A DNA stretch of 64,000 nucleotides from Dermacentor variabilis. Taxonomy: Eukaryota; Arthropoda; Arachnida; Ixodida; Ixodidae. Of the stretch, positions 10,833-21,985 are shown one piece after another. The notes below the pieces were generated by a model. That model saw only the letters and a program-made list of their open reading frames with translations. It had not been told where the DNA came from and made no database searches. Position numbers and translations under genes: made by a program. Where the stretch lies: the NCBI RefSeq assembly GCF_050947875.1, contig NC_134573.1, positions 64,271,815-64,335,814 of the forward strand, read 5' to 3'. Position 1 is the stretch's first letter, and each line of letters opens with the position of its first letter.

Positions 10833-11806
10833 GATCGGATGGTATTTTCTTGCTCTTATACCTTATGGCATGCACATGTAGACATGGTTAAATATAACTT
10901 GAAAGAGCGTAGGTTAGGGCGTGTTGGTATTCCATAACTGAGGTTTTTTAGCGCACGAGAAGGGACGAAAGACAGTGACGAGACGAGGACACAGCGCTAA
11001 CTTCCAACAATGGTTTTATTCCACAAAGCGGTACACACATATATATAGGTAACACACACAACCGTACGCATGCGCATATGTACTGATTTCTAGTCAAATG
11101 AGACTGCAACGAGACATGCGTTATGGAAAGTTAAGATCTTATCAAAGATGAAAGAACGACCATGCATAGCCAAAAAAATTTTTGTAATTGCAAGATTAAA
11201 ATGTAATCTCCATCAGGCCACCCTCTGTGTCACGTTTAAAAAAGCGAATTCTTTACTTGAAAGATCTATTGAAGGCGCGCTAACACAAGCACTCCCTAAA
11301 CTAGCAGTTTAGGGAGCGCTTGTGTTATAGAGCAATAGATCTTTCAAGTAATAGATCTTTCAAGTAAAGAATTCGCTTTTTTAAACGTGACACAGAGGGT
11401 GGCCTGATGGAGATTACATTTTAATCTTGCAATTACAAAAAATTTTTTGGCTATGCATGGTCGTTCTTTCATCTTTGATAAGATCTTAACTTTCCATAAC
11501 ACATGTCTCGTTGCAGTCTCATTTGACTAGAAATCAGTACATATGCGCATGCGTACGGTTGTGTGTGTTACCTATATATATGTGTGTACCGCTTTGCGGA
11601 ATAAAACCATTGTTGGAAGTTAGCGCTGTGTCCTCGTCTCGTCACTGTCTTTCGTCCCTTCTCGTGCGCTAAAAAACCTCAGTTATGGTTAAATACTTAC
11701 GTCCGAAAGCGAACTGAATTTAATTCAAATGGGATCGTATTTTCTCGCTCTTATACCTTATGGCATGCACACGTAGAAACAGTGAAATACTCACGTCTGT
11801 CACTGC
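10828..11806. repeat. Tandem duplication of the FAAH2 exon-3' splice-donor region, first unit split by a transposon
   Basis: About 80 bp at 11715-11797 (gaattt...tattttctcgctcttataccttatggcatgc...actcacgtc) is repeated with few differences at 10828-10894, continued at 11696-11703. The Penelope-like element sits inside the first unit. On the minus strand both units begin with GAC and a splice donor (GAC/GTGAGT in the used copy, GAC/GTAAGT in the duplicate). The duplication therefore copied the 5' splice site of the 99-bp FAAH2 exon about 90 bp into the intron (before the insertion). Confidence 0.75.
10895..11684. mobile_element. Penelope-like element as a large inverted repeat, no ORF
   Basis: Flanked by 11-bp direct copies (atggttaaata) at 10884-10894 and 11685-11695. 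After a 37-bp non-palindromic stretch, the arms run from 10932 to about 11302 and from about 11306 to 11688. They are nearly perfect reverse complements meeting at a short centre (ccctaaact/agtttaggg). The right arm has a small internal duplication (tagatctttcaag twice). The outer arm text (gttggaagttagcgctgtgtcc) resembles the arm ends of the GIY-YIG-bearing element at 59344-60282, which supports the Penelope assignment. No coding sequence remains. The neighbouring duplicate gives an empty site that confirms the insertion point. Confidence 0.7.
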
Positions 11807-11893
11807 TGCCTTTACGTCTGGGTGGACAGCAGACAACGTGAAGCACCTATCGATTTCTGTCAGGTAGTGCACGCGAATAGTGCGGATGTTGAC
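11795..11893 (-). CDS. FAAH2: FAAH2-like amidase, 99-bp internal exon
   Basis: A clean acceptor (ccggccgtgcag/GTC at 11893) and donor (GAC/GTGAGT at 11795) bound 33 codons with phase 0 at both ends. These phases match the donor of the 46011 exon and the acceptor of the 8503 exon. The encoded segment (IRTIRVHYLTEI..., then SAVHPDVKAAV) fits the linker between the amidase core and the C-terminal block of FAAH2, where members carry a related VxLxxLxxYxxE...S.VxxD pattern (family knowledge). It is too short to stand out as a long open frame. The identification rests on phase, position and this pattern. Confidence 0.85.
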
Positions 11894-12945
11894 CTGCACG
11901 GCCGGAAGAACGGTACAGGTCAGCGGTGCACTTAAGGACTGCATTTCAATGTCGCAGCACTTCGAACAAAGGTCTGCTTTTTAACGCTAAACTAAACATC
12001 GTGTGCGTCATACTGAGAAACGAAAAAAAACAAAGTGAACAGTTGCATAGACCAAGAATTTAAGATTTCAAAAAAAAAAGAACTGCCGAAAATTTACATA
12101 CACAGGGTAGCATAATACAGCCAGCAGCTTGCGGAGAACGCAAAAATGCAAGTCGTGGTGGTCGTTCTCTGATGGAGGAATCAACAGTGGTCGAACAAGA
12201 GGTGTCACTAGAGTCAACATTTTTGACAAAGGGAGAATTGTCTAAGCCAGGGCAGCAACTGCTTAACACAAGACACTTTGCCAATATGTTGGTGCCAGCA
12301 ACAACTCTTGTTCGACCCCTATTCACCACTTCAAACCTCTATCTTCCCGTGAATCAGTCTTGATCCGACCTAGGTATAGTGTCATATGGTACCTTAGGTC
12401 GACGTATCATCTAAGTATCAAACAATGACATTAAAGTTATTGGACCTTATAATGTGCTTCAATAACTGTTTCATTTAGAAGACTCAATGCACGTATATTT
12501 TTTGCGTAATGTTTTTATACTGTCTGCGTTGGTGCTTGGATGGCAAACAATGTCATAATACCAAGATTATATTTGCATGGCCCTAGTGCTTTAGATGCTC
12601 CAGGTTTCAATCACTAAAAAGGAACGAAAATCACATTGCCGCAACCTGTTGACGCTTAAGGTGCAACAAATCTTCACTCTAGCGTTTGTCTTTCCTGTCG
12701 TGTTAAATTAAGCGTGGTACACGCTGCCGGCAGTTCATCGGAATCATAAACCATTGTCAAATAAAAGCAAGGCATAGCCGTACGCTACACACATTTAATA
12801 GAAGACTGGCGATGATGGTGAAATTCAGTAAGCGCCGTTTTTGGTAGTTGTCAGTGTAACTTGGCCCCACGCCTGCGTCCCACGCATGTTGTTACGATCA
12901 ACGGGATCAGTCCAAACGTCCGCAATGCTGACGTATTCGACACCT
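11894..12945. other. Start of the 34-kb FAAH2 intron, nothing firmly recognised
   Basis: A 63-codon plus-strand frame at 12172-12363 and an overlapping minus frame show no known motif or splice context. No repeat copy was recognised. Confidence 0.4.
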
Positions 12946-13383
12946 TCAAGTTTGGCTCCCTTTTTTAACACTTCGCCGTAACGTCTCCATTGCGAATATC
13001 AAGCCCTCGTCGATGCCTGCCACTACGGAGGGAATGAATGTCTTATCACTTCCGATGTGATGAGTGCGATCGGCTTTAACCGGCACAGCAAGAATGGGTT
13101 GTTCAAAAAGCTCTTTTTGTAGCGCAGATATATGGCTCAATCGAGAAACGATAAAATTGTACATAATTCCCGTAACACCATGTAGATGCTGCGCCAAAAA
13201 AAAAGAAACCATGGAGCGCCCAGAGCCAGCGCGAATGCGCTTAGTTGTATTTCGTGGAATTGGTCGAAATAACTGTGGTCTGGTTGTGAAGCATACGTAC
13301 AGTGGAGAGTGACCTAGCCGAATCAGCTTCGAATCTGAGTTCATTTCGTACGCCCGTGTCCACTTGGAAAATCGCGTCCACAT
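12946..13383 (-). other. Unclassified 145-codon open frame
   Basis: This is one of the longer uninterrupted minus-strand frames outside recognised elements. It ends in a basic KKGSQT tail. I recognise no domain, signal peptide or membrane segment and see no matching copy elsewhere in the window. It could be a decayed transposon piece, an exon of an unknown gene, or chance. Confidence 0.15.
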
Positions 13384-14099
13384 TGCACAGCGCAGACGGC
13401 AGTTCGGTGCTCTATAACTCTTGACAAATGGATAGCGTACGCCTGCGTAGATTATTAGATCTTGATCGATGAAATATTACACTTGTCTGACAGCTTGCCT
13501 ATAGCAGCATTATTACGTGGCTATTTCAGATTCTAAGTGCCAGAGTAGTTCGAAGTGACTTTTCAATAGTCCTAATGCAAACAGAATACTTCAGCGTGGG
13601 AGTCTTGTCCTGTTAAATATTTAACCACTTATGCTTCTTTGCGGCTGGACCTGCATCTGTATATGTACATGTAGATCACAAATTTCTTATCGTATGTGAG
13701 TGACAGTCAGTATGAAGGTTTGCTGGATTACCTTCGTGCTCTTGAAGGCCTTATTCTCTCTTTTAATGTAAGCAATTCTACCGTCTTCGTTTTTAATGGT
13801 GGTTCAGTTGTTTATTGTAATCAAAAAGCCGTTTCTCACCTCAATCCCATTAGGCGTGACGCAACACAGCAGCTGCAGAATACTGTTCTGTTTATTGCTC
13901 TGTACTAGAGCTTTTAAGTTACTGAAAAGAAACCACGTGAGTAGCGACCTGCTGCGGCCAAGCAACGTTTCTTGCTGGTAGCTGATAAGGAACTCGGCGC
14001 ACAAGTGTGCTTTATCGACGACGCTGCAAGGAATACCTCATATAGAGTACTTTTCGTCAACATGGACGCGTGCTGCAGGTACGTAGAGTCAGTAGTCGA
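13384..14099. other. FAAH2 intron, nothing recognised
   Basis: Several short open frames overlap on both strands without motifs. The minus frame 14108-13914 begins immediately beyond the mariner HDN-like remnant and is probably chance. Confidence 0.4.
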
Positions 14100-14930
14100 C
14101 GTTGTCATGAAACATGGAGCAAGATGGTCGTTATCAAGAAGTTATTGATAACGACCGATAACGATAACGACGTTATTGTCCCATTCGTCAATTTTCCACG
14201 TCGTTTTCCCTCGATTGCGGCACGCAGCCGATCCGGCGTTTCAAAATATCGGAAACGATTGATAGTCTCTCCAGATTTAGCAGATTCAACCAGTAATGGC
14301 CCCTGACGATCGAAAAAAAAGTTAACACCTTTCCGGCAGAAATGACGGCCTTTGCTTTCTTTGGGGGCGGTGAATTGGAACGTTTCCACTGTAAGCTTTG
14401 CTGTCGTGTTTCAGGCTCGTGGTAGTGGCACCAAGGTTCGTCCCCGATCACAATTGCAGACAAGACGTCGTCACCCCCATTGTCATACCAGATTAGATGA
14501 GTCAAAGCAGCGCCGAATTCTCCGTCTTTTGGCGGTGGTTTAAAATCTTGGGCATCCATTCCGCACACAAGAGCCGATAAGGAGATGTTCATGAATTATG
14601 GTGTGAACAGAAGCGTGGGTGATGTTCTCACGCTCTGTCAGTTCATCGATGCTTATGCTCCGTTCTTATCTAATCAGCTCATCAACTTTTGCAATTGTGT
14701 TGGGGATGATTGCACGGTGACTATGGCCCGTTCTTGGATCGTCTTTGCAACTTTCACGTCCTTCTTTGAACCATTTGCTCCAGCGCTTCACAGCGGCCAA
14801 TGAAACACAATGTTCAACGTACACGGCGGCTATATGGCGATTAATTTCTTTTAAGGAAATACCTTCAGCTCTCAAAAACCTCACAACACCACGCTGCTCA
14901 ACTTCTGGAGCGTTCATTACGTCACGCAAT
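14100..14930 (-). pseudogene. Mariner-family transposase, broken and 3' truncated
   Basis: Minus strand. 14929-14666 encodes the N-terminal HTH region (VVRFLRAEGISLKEINRHI, then VKRWSKWFKEGR and a DDPRTGHS linker). 14592-14188 and the overlapping frame 14389-14105 encode the catalytic region: VIGDEPWCHYHEPETRQQSLQW (first catalytic Asp in GDE), NSPPPKKAKAV, FFDRQGPLLVESAKSG, DRLRAAIEGKRRGKL. A frameshift splits the catalytic part. About 50 bp of tandem gttatcg-like sequence separates the last block from an ILLH...HDN-like remnant holding the second Asp. The remainder of the protein is missing. Transposition by cut-and-paste is therefore impossible for this copy. Confidence 0.85.
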
Positions 14931-15329
14931 CATGTTCGACTCAATGTATGAGAGCATTAAAGAACATTTATCCTCATACCTGCGTGTCACTTTTGTAAAT
15001 GAGAGATGCCTGTGTGCTACGCGCATGCCTCTCAGATAATGAACGGAACCATAATTGAGCGGGGTAAGTAGGTTCACTTTCATTCGACTCGCTCTCGTAC
15101 ATTATAAACGCGAAGATACAATGGAATATACGAATGCGAAGATAAAGCTTGATAAAGGTAAAAAAGTGCCACTGGAAACAAAGCTCCCTGCACGTATATA
15201 TGCACAAAACCTTGAAACAAGATATTTAAATATACGCATATGTCTTCAATAAATCTACATATCTAAGAAAAACTCACTATATATAATGCATCAAACAAGA
15301 CAAATAAACATGTTACGCACTCACAGATT
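14931..15329. other. FAAH2 intron, nothing recognised
   Basis: This stretch follows the mariner 5' side. No clear mariner terminal inverted repeat or other element boundary could be fixed. Confidence 0.35.
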
Positions 15330-15610
15330 CACAGAATCCTAGATGCAGCCCCCTCTCTCTCTACTCCAGCTGATGTATCGCGCGCGACAGGCGGCCGCGC
15401 GCGTTCTCCTCGCATTTCTCCCTTGCACACTCCATCGCCGGCTCACACATTCCAACCCCCCCCCCCCCCTGCTCCTACGGTTTTACTCGCACACGCTGCA
15501 TGCGGCGCGCGGTCACGATGTTATCGCCCTTGGACTTTATACGAAACATGAGGGCGACGGCAGGAATGCGCCTCGAGTATCCATATAATTGCTATCGCAA
15601 TACTATGATA
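15330..15610 (+). repeat. Dispersed GC-rich repeat family A, copy 1
   Basis: The phrase gatgttatcgcccttggactttatacgaaacatgagggcgacgg...gagtatccatataattgctatcgca is shared, with changes, by 58020-58250 (same strand) and by the reverse complement of 61450-61700. An internal C14 tract lies at about 15455-15469. It does not encode a recognisable protein and looks like a short non-autonomous element. Confidence 0.6.
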
Positions 15611-15904
15611 AGAGTATCCGGCAACTTAAGCGTTCCGTGGCCCATTACTTTCTGCAAAAGAAGAAGTAACAAAATCGAACTTTCACCATGTGACGATTCG
15701 CTGCGCCGCAACAATATATTTTTTTTATGCGAAGCATATTACTAGAGCTCAACCCAGCTCCTCAGGCGCGGCGGTGTCGCCTTCAAGGCTGACCACGTGA
15801 CACCGTGACGTCACGACAGAGGAGAAACGGGGCTCCAACTCGCGCCGCCGCTCGCGGCGGTATATAAGCAGCTGCGCTTGTTTCTAGGTGGCTTTGGCTC
15901 AACT

Positions 15905-15990
15905 CTTGCAAGATGGGCTGGGTGGGAATCGAACCAGGGTCTCCGGGGTGTGAGACGGAGACGCTACCACTGAGCCACGAGTACGATGCT
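15905..15990 (-). repeat. tRNA-like SINE head or tRNA pseudogene
   Basis: On the minus strand a box-A-like TGGCTCAGTGGTAGCG is followed by a CTCCG/CGGAG stem with a 9-nt loop, then a box B GGTTCGATTCCCACC. The acceptor arms do not pair, so this is not a functional tRNA. It is better read as the tRNA-derived head of a SINE. A related degenerate copy lies at 43585-43670. Confidence 0.5.
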
Positions 15991-17452
15991 TCAAAGCGGT
16001 ACAAAAGCGCCTCTAGTAAATGCGATGTTGCCTTAGAAACGAGCTGTTTCTAAGGCTCAGGCGTGCGTCGCTTGCTCAGGCGCACATATCGTTGCCGCGC
16101 CGAACGCTGCGTTGCTCGACGCTCACCGCGTCCAATGCGGGGCGCGTAGTCGCTGCGCCGTAGCCCATTGTCTTACACGCCTTGGCGGGTCGACGGGAAC
16201 GCTGTCACGTTCCACTCTTGAAGGCGAAGCAGAGTAACGCATGAGTTGTTTCTTCGTCTAGCCGAACCAAATATAGCCAAGCAACAGCAGTTCACCAGGC
16301 TAAACAGTGGTTCAACAACTAAAATAAAGGCTAGTATGCTTCGCATCCTGGGCTTAACCTTAGCTAAGCCACAGCCATTTTTTTCCTTCTGAGGGGCGGG
16401 CGGGGGCACGGAAATAAAAAGCGCAAAGGAAAGTGTGTTGTCCACAATCGAATGCCTACTTAGTGCACCTAATGTGGCTACCTTAAAAAATCGAAGAAAA
16501 CGTAAGACGCTTGGTCCATCGAGAGCCATACGCATAATTCTCGGTATCCTACACCGCCGAGACAATTTCCGGAGAGGTTGCGTTCAAGCGAACGCGGTGC
16601 AATCCGTCGAGTCCCCACAGTGGTGGCGGCGATGGACCGCTGTTTCTTTTTCTAGTCTGTTAGTCATAAAGCGTCCAAAACTCTGCAAGGCGAAAATCCA
16701 CTCGGCCAGAGAAAACCGAACGCGCACCGAAGTGCGCCGCGCCGTGGTCGAAGAAAGACCAGAAAAACGCACGCACTCTGGCTTGCTCTGGCAGCCCGTG
16801 GGTAGGGTCGCGAGAACAAAAAAAAAAAAAAGAAAATGAAGAGGCTCAATGTGTCCTGGCAAATAAAAGTAAAAGTAGAAAAAATAACTCAGAACGTAGT
16901 TAGCTTGCCTGCCTTTAGTGTCTTGACATGGATGCTCTGGCGTAGGTGGAAAAAAGTGTTGTTTTTTCTTTTATGTGAGATGCCGGCACAAATGAACGGC
17001 CACAACGTTTCGTCTGATCAGGCCTCGCTGCGTGCTTTGTCAACTTGTCTGACAGTGTGTTGATTTCGCTTGTGTCGTATGTTCCGATGCAAAATTTGAG
17101 AAAAGACAACGCACCTTTGGCGCTGAATGTTTAAAACAACATTAAACCCACAAAGTTCCGCAACTGAAATTCTAAAGCCCAACTTCGGAAATGTCAATGC
17201 ATCTTTCACATCAAAAGTTTATAAGAACATTATACCCATAAAGTTTCGGAAATGACATCCAAGAGCTCCGTAGATTCCGTGGCCTCCGCGAGATGCCGCG
17301 GTAAACCTGTTCGCCATCAAAACGCCCTTGAAACTTTGTGCTCGGATGGGGCTGCTTGCGTTACGTGACTCCCGGTGCATGGGTGTCGCCGCGAAATCCA
17401 GCCCTAGTTCGCAATGTTCGCGCTGAAATGTCTTTTCGAGCGTGAAAAATAC
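15991..17452. other. FAAH2 intron, GC-rich then AT-rich, no gene seen
   Basis: Open frames such as 16173-16565 (minus) and 16435-16839 (plus) overlap each other in a GC-rich stretch and carry no motif. An A13 run lies at about 16818-16831. Confidence 0.4.
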
Positions 17453-17455
17453 ATT

Positions 17456-18162
17456 ATAGAGTTTTAGAATAGGGGCCCCAATAGTTTGGGGCCCCAAAGA
17501 GCTTTAATTGCGGATGTTTGCGTTGGGGCACGCACGAGTGAAGAGTCTTAGAATAGGGCTTTGCGTTTGCGGATAGCGTCTTGCGCTGACAGCGCCACTA
17601 CGGCGTCAAAGAAAAGCTATCAGAAATAATTAAATAAAATATACCATTTTATGATAGAAATATTAATTTTGGCTTGCATGTATTCGCGTTTAATTACAAT
17701 TTAGAGCTTATTCTGTAAGCAGCAAACAATTAGTTGCGCTTAGTTTTGAGCGAACCAACTTTACGTGCTTCCTTCATCAGCCAAGCTTAGCCGTGTTAGG
17801 CCTACGAGCCATCAAATCCACAATCAAATTCGGAATCGGCAGCGTCTAATGAATCAATCTTCATAACACACGCTAGTTGAGAAAAAGCTATAACCACAGC
17901 CACTTCACCTAGCTTGCAAACTTAACGCGTTATCACGAATCGAACGCTCTTTGATGCTAGGTTGGAGCCGTCGCTTCGATGGGTGCCGCCATGTTTGCTA
18001 ACGCAAAGCTTTTGGGGCCGCTATTTGGGCTCCCGTTAAATCGGTGAAATAGCGTTCCCAACGCAAAACCCAAGCTCAGTTTGTATCTCGCGCACGCGCA
18101 GTGGCTTCGACGCTATTTCTTGGGGCCACAAATTATTTGAGGCCGCTATTCTAAAACTCTCT
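17456..18162. mobile_element. 707-bp MITE, family M, copy 1
   Basis: The terminal inverted repeats read ATAGAGTTTTAGAATAG on the left and AGAGAGTTTTAGAATAG on the reverse-complemented right. They are flanked by ATT at 17453-17455 and 18163-18165. It is homologous over most of its length to 38655-39347 (opposite orientation) and to the split copy at 54375-56121. Subterminal GGGGCCCC palindromes lie next to the ends. No ORF is present. A 3-bp duplication suggests a PIF/Harbinger-like or related DNA-transposon mobiliser, which is an inference. Confidence 0.8.
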
Positions 18163-18204
18163 ATTCTGGACAAAATCCAGAATGATTTCCGGCGCCGGGG
18201 GTTG

Positions 18205-18480
18205 CTTTGGTCGGCGGTGCATGGACAGCACGAAAGAAATTCGGGGGGGGGGGTCATAATCCTTCCCCCCCTGGCTACGCCCCTGTACCTTGTATGTGCT
18301 TCTGCGCGGCCATGTCTGGCCCCATGTGGTTGACATGCAAACTTGCTCGCCGGGACCCGGCGTCGGAGAGTAAGCGAACTCGACTCCACTCCGTAATGCC
18401 GGCATGCCTAGGGACAAACACATAGAACACGCGCTAAGAAACTACGCCGCAATGCCTAGGTAGAGTCATATACGCCTCGT
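18205..18480. repeat. Dispersed repeat pieces (G-tract motif and aatgccgg family)
   Basis: 18241-18272 holds a G10 run followed by cataatccttcccccc. Then 18370-18450 (ctccactccgtaatgccggcatgcctagggacaaac...acgcgctaagaaa) matches 23262-23325 with scattered changes. No coding potential was seen. Confidence 0.5.
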
Positions 18481-18575
18481 GCACCGCCTATAGAGGCGCC
18501 ACTGAAAGCCACCTAGCGGACGCTTCCAACAATACACGCGGGAGCAGTAGCAGACGACAAGCCTTTGCAGCAAGG

Positions 18576-18788
18576 ATGGCTGAAGATCGCGGCTGCCATT
18601 TCTCCTTTGTTGGGGTGCCAGGCTGCTTCTTCTGCGGTGACAGCTGTAGGGAAGATGCTGACTTCTGTGCGAGCGGGTATGAACACGATGTTATCGGCGT
18701 TTGGGACAACATGGTCCGCATACGTGCACGGTGTGTCCCGCAGACAAACGCCATGAACCCCATTTACATGACGTGGAGCTCATGTTGA
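18576..18788 (+). other. Small cysteine-containing open frame, uncertain
   Basis: A 70-codon frame begins MAEDRGC and contains seven cysteines, two of them in CFFCGDSC and the last at the C-terminus. No signal peptide is evident. I do not recognise the family, and there is no matched splice context or poly(A) signal close by. It could be a zinc-binding fragment of an old element or chance. Confidence 0.15.
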
Positions 18789-18789
18789 C

Positions 18790-20319
18790 TAGCCGATAAA
18801 TTTTGTTGAGTGATGCTGTCTCTCGATGGTTTTTTTTATTCTACCCTTGCCACAATGCTACTTCTGTACCTGAATAATAAGCACCCGTCGTTAGTGCAGA
18901 CTTATCTCAAACAAATCCGCACGGTACAATCTCTGCATATGCCGTTGTAATTTTTCTGCCGATGAATACATGTGACATCGCCGAATAACTGCAGTCGAAC
19001 TCACCTCAAGAAGAGTAATTGCCAATTTATTGATGGAAACGCGTACATTAGCCAAGGAAGTCACCAAACAGACGGGTTAATAAAAGCGCGTGTTAGTGCT
19101 GTACCGCCGAAGCAATTCTGCTGCATAAGCCGATGAACTACCGTTCCCGCTGCAGTTTGTGCAATTTTGATTTCCCCGTGGGAGTTGCTTGGAAACGTAC
19201 AAAGCTAAAGACTGACTAACTTTTCAGTACTTTTTTATATTACTAGCGAGAGGTGCCACATGATATATTTAAAGGCAGAGCAGCGCCAGTCAAAGTAGAT
19301 GAGCGCTGGCGGGAAGGCACGGTTTAGTCGTCTGCAGCGTAAGTATAAGAAAGAATTCAGTTGAGCACAAAACTCACATGCAAGAAGGGACTACATTGTG
19401 AAACAAACAAATCACTCGGCGTGTTAAGTTTGCTCAGGCACCATCGAGGTGTGATGACTTCCCAAACGGGACGCGAACTTTTCAGTGAGAAATGGAACAA
19501 AAATACCATATGCAGCAGCTATTAGCAATTCTTGCCCAGAACTACCTATTTTCTAAACACATTTCCAAAAACGCAAATAATATCTAAGATGCCCTCGGGC
19601 AAAAAGGATACAGCTGTTAAAGAAGCACTTCCTTGGTATCATTCCGATAAGACACAGCGTGATTTATACCCTTTATAAAAACGCAGGGTGAAAACTTCGC
19701 AGCTCAAAAGAATCGACAAGAGTTATGCATGGAGCAACTAGCAGCAGTTAAACATGTGCGAAGCCACGCATAAAATAGATGTAAAAACATGAAGTGCGCG
19801 ACAGCTGGTGCGAGGATTTACCGCGCCACATGAAACCAACAATATCAGTTCTTGCAAACTTCAGTAGCTTTAACACAAACGCAATGCGCTGGTGCAGTCG
19901 TGCTGCCTAGCTAGCGCAACGCGGTAAAGAAGCGGAAAACAATATAAGCGGCAAACACCATTCCGAACTTTAGCGAAATGCCTTTAAACCTCATGCTGCA
20001 CTGCAGACGAACTTCGTTGCTCACCCGTCTGACTATGATCGAGTGGAAAAAACCACAGACGAGAGAAAGGAAAGGAAGAGAACAAGAAATTTCCCTTCGA
20101 CGCGACGATCCATTTTTGCTACCGTTGCTCCCGCTGATGAGGCTTTGCCGGGAATGATTAGAACCGTATCGCCGTTACGTTTTCACCGGAATTTGAGCCC
20201 CCCACCCTGCAACAATTCTTCTTCGACATTCCCTGAAGCTTTAGCCACCCTACACGTGCGAATGGTGTTGCCTATCTTGCTCTGAAAACGTGAATAAGAC
20301 AGAGAAGCACGATCAACGA
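18790..20319. other. FAAH2 intron, no gene recognised
   Basis: AT-rich sequence with no long frame. A plus frame at 20043-20285 shows no motif. Confidence 0.45.
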
Positions 20320-20520
20320 CACAAACTACGGCGCGCGCCAGGCTCCTCTCCCGCGTGTTCTGCGTTAGGGCGCCACAAGTGGCCCGTCCGTCGGCGTGCA
20401 CGGCGCGTATAATCAAGGAGCAAAAGCCCCCACATTTTCTCCCTCACACCCGCTCTTACTCCCGCATGCGCGCAAACGCCCGGCACCTCCGCAAGTGCCA
20501 CGCCTCGCCTTACTAGCAAT
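20320..20520. repeat. Dispersed repeat related to 23390-23470
   Basis: The phrase caaaagcccc.c...ttttctc.ct...ctttactc..gc.tg.gc.caaacg is shared with 23390-23450. It is GC-rich and non-coding. Confidence 0.35.
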
Positions 20521-21955
20521 TGTAAAGTCGTCCCCAGGCGCTCGTCCCACCCAACCGTATTCTACTACACTCTAGTTTTTTCTTTCCTCCAGGCAGCGCA
20601 AGAACGAAAGTTCTCCAGCAGAGGTGTTGCGACTACTCGATTCTGTAACAAATCAATAGTGGCGCTAGCGAGTGTTTATTTTTAGTGCATGCATGTAATT
20701 CATGACAGAGCTAGCTATTTCGGTTTGAAATATGTATGAGTTTGTAAAACGCGCGTACAATTTATTCACAAATAAAACTGCAAGCTAGTTTAGGACAGTG
20801 ATTGTTGTTTCGTGTCGTCTGCTGGGTGAGGCCCTGTGATCGTACACCAAATGCAGAAGAGTCAGTGTCCATGTAACCTTGTACACATAAATTTTTAATA
20901 TATGCGACAAAGCAGCTGAATTTACTCGCTGCCTAAGCATGCAGTTGAAAGCTGAGGTATGTGGCGCGCATTCCCGCTGCAAGCGCACAAATGAATTTAT
21001 GAGGCACTAACACTTGAAGTGACAGTTCAATTCGCCTCTCATGAAGCGCACTATATGCTCTAGAGGTCCCTGTTTGGACTCATTTCAGGCCTCCTCGATA
21101 AATATATGAGTGTTCGATCGTGTAATACTCTGCCAGCACGTACAACAACCGGATGCGGTTTTAGCCAAAGTTTATGGAAGATAGCTTTAATAACCGTTCG
21201 TTTTAGCTACCGAGTATACGAAACATTTTTCACAACACACGTACTCCTATGCACATGCGCGTGCAGCAGTTCAACGTCACCACAGGCGTGGGAATGAAAC
21301 TCTGTCAACAATATATTCAAACCTAATGCAATGACCGACATGATGTTCCAGACTGATAATTTTTTTGCGTTAAGTGAAGACCTTTGACTTCAATATTATT
21401 GAAAACAAGACTGCCGAGGCCAAAAAGAAACAAAATAATTTAATATTGCAGATTTGCTACAGACAGTTTGTTTTTCATTTCCCAGAGGTCCACCCCAGGA
21501 AGAGGTAAACACGGACACAAGTTAGTGGGCAACAGACAACACAGAGGGTGCAATCACGGCCGCTTTTTTTTTAATCTAGAGGCCGTGCTACAGTACAAAA
21601 ACGCCTTAACGACACCAATGTTTTTACTCGTTGCGAGAGCTGATGTAGGAGCATAGCGAGCGACCGAGCGACATAATAATCTGGTAACATATGTGGCCAT
21701 GCCGTGGCATCGAAATAATGTTCTGGCAATCGTACCAAGAACGCAACTCCTTTTCAAACAAGCTCATTCGAAGTATCCTTCCCCGCGAGGGCGCCGCACC
21801 TGCCGCATGAGTTGATGCCGCGTTAAAAATCATCAGTGGTGCTGCCAATAAGGCGCGTGTTTTTCACAGAATTGGTTAGGACTTTATTTATTGATTTTAT
21901 CATTATTTCTTCCCAGACAGGGCACTGCGAGGTGTCCAATATTGCAAAAAGAAAG
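20521..21955. other. FAAH2 intron, no gene recognised
   Basis: No motif-bearing frame was seen. Short open frames overlap on both strands. Confidence 0.4.
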
Positions 21956-21962
21956 ACCGCGA

Positions 21963-21985
21963 CCATCATCATCATCATCATCATG
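21963..21985 (+). repeat. (ATC)n microsatellite
   Basis: Seven catcat-type trinucleotide units. On the minus strand this is the (ATG)n type of tail that ends RTE copies, but no RTE coding text was recognised next to it. Confidence 0.6.

Noticed and set aside
11982..12060. Possible further exon just upstream of the 99-bp FAAH2 exon
   Set aside because: The 46011 donor and 11893 acceptor already match in phase, and the joined protein follows the family pattern without a gap.
15905..15990. Functional tRNA gene
   Set aside because: Box A and box B are present but the acceptor stem does not pair and the anticodon loop is nine bases, so it is a SINE head or pseudogene.
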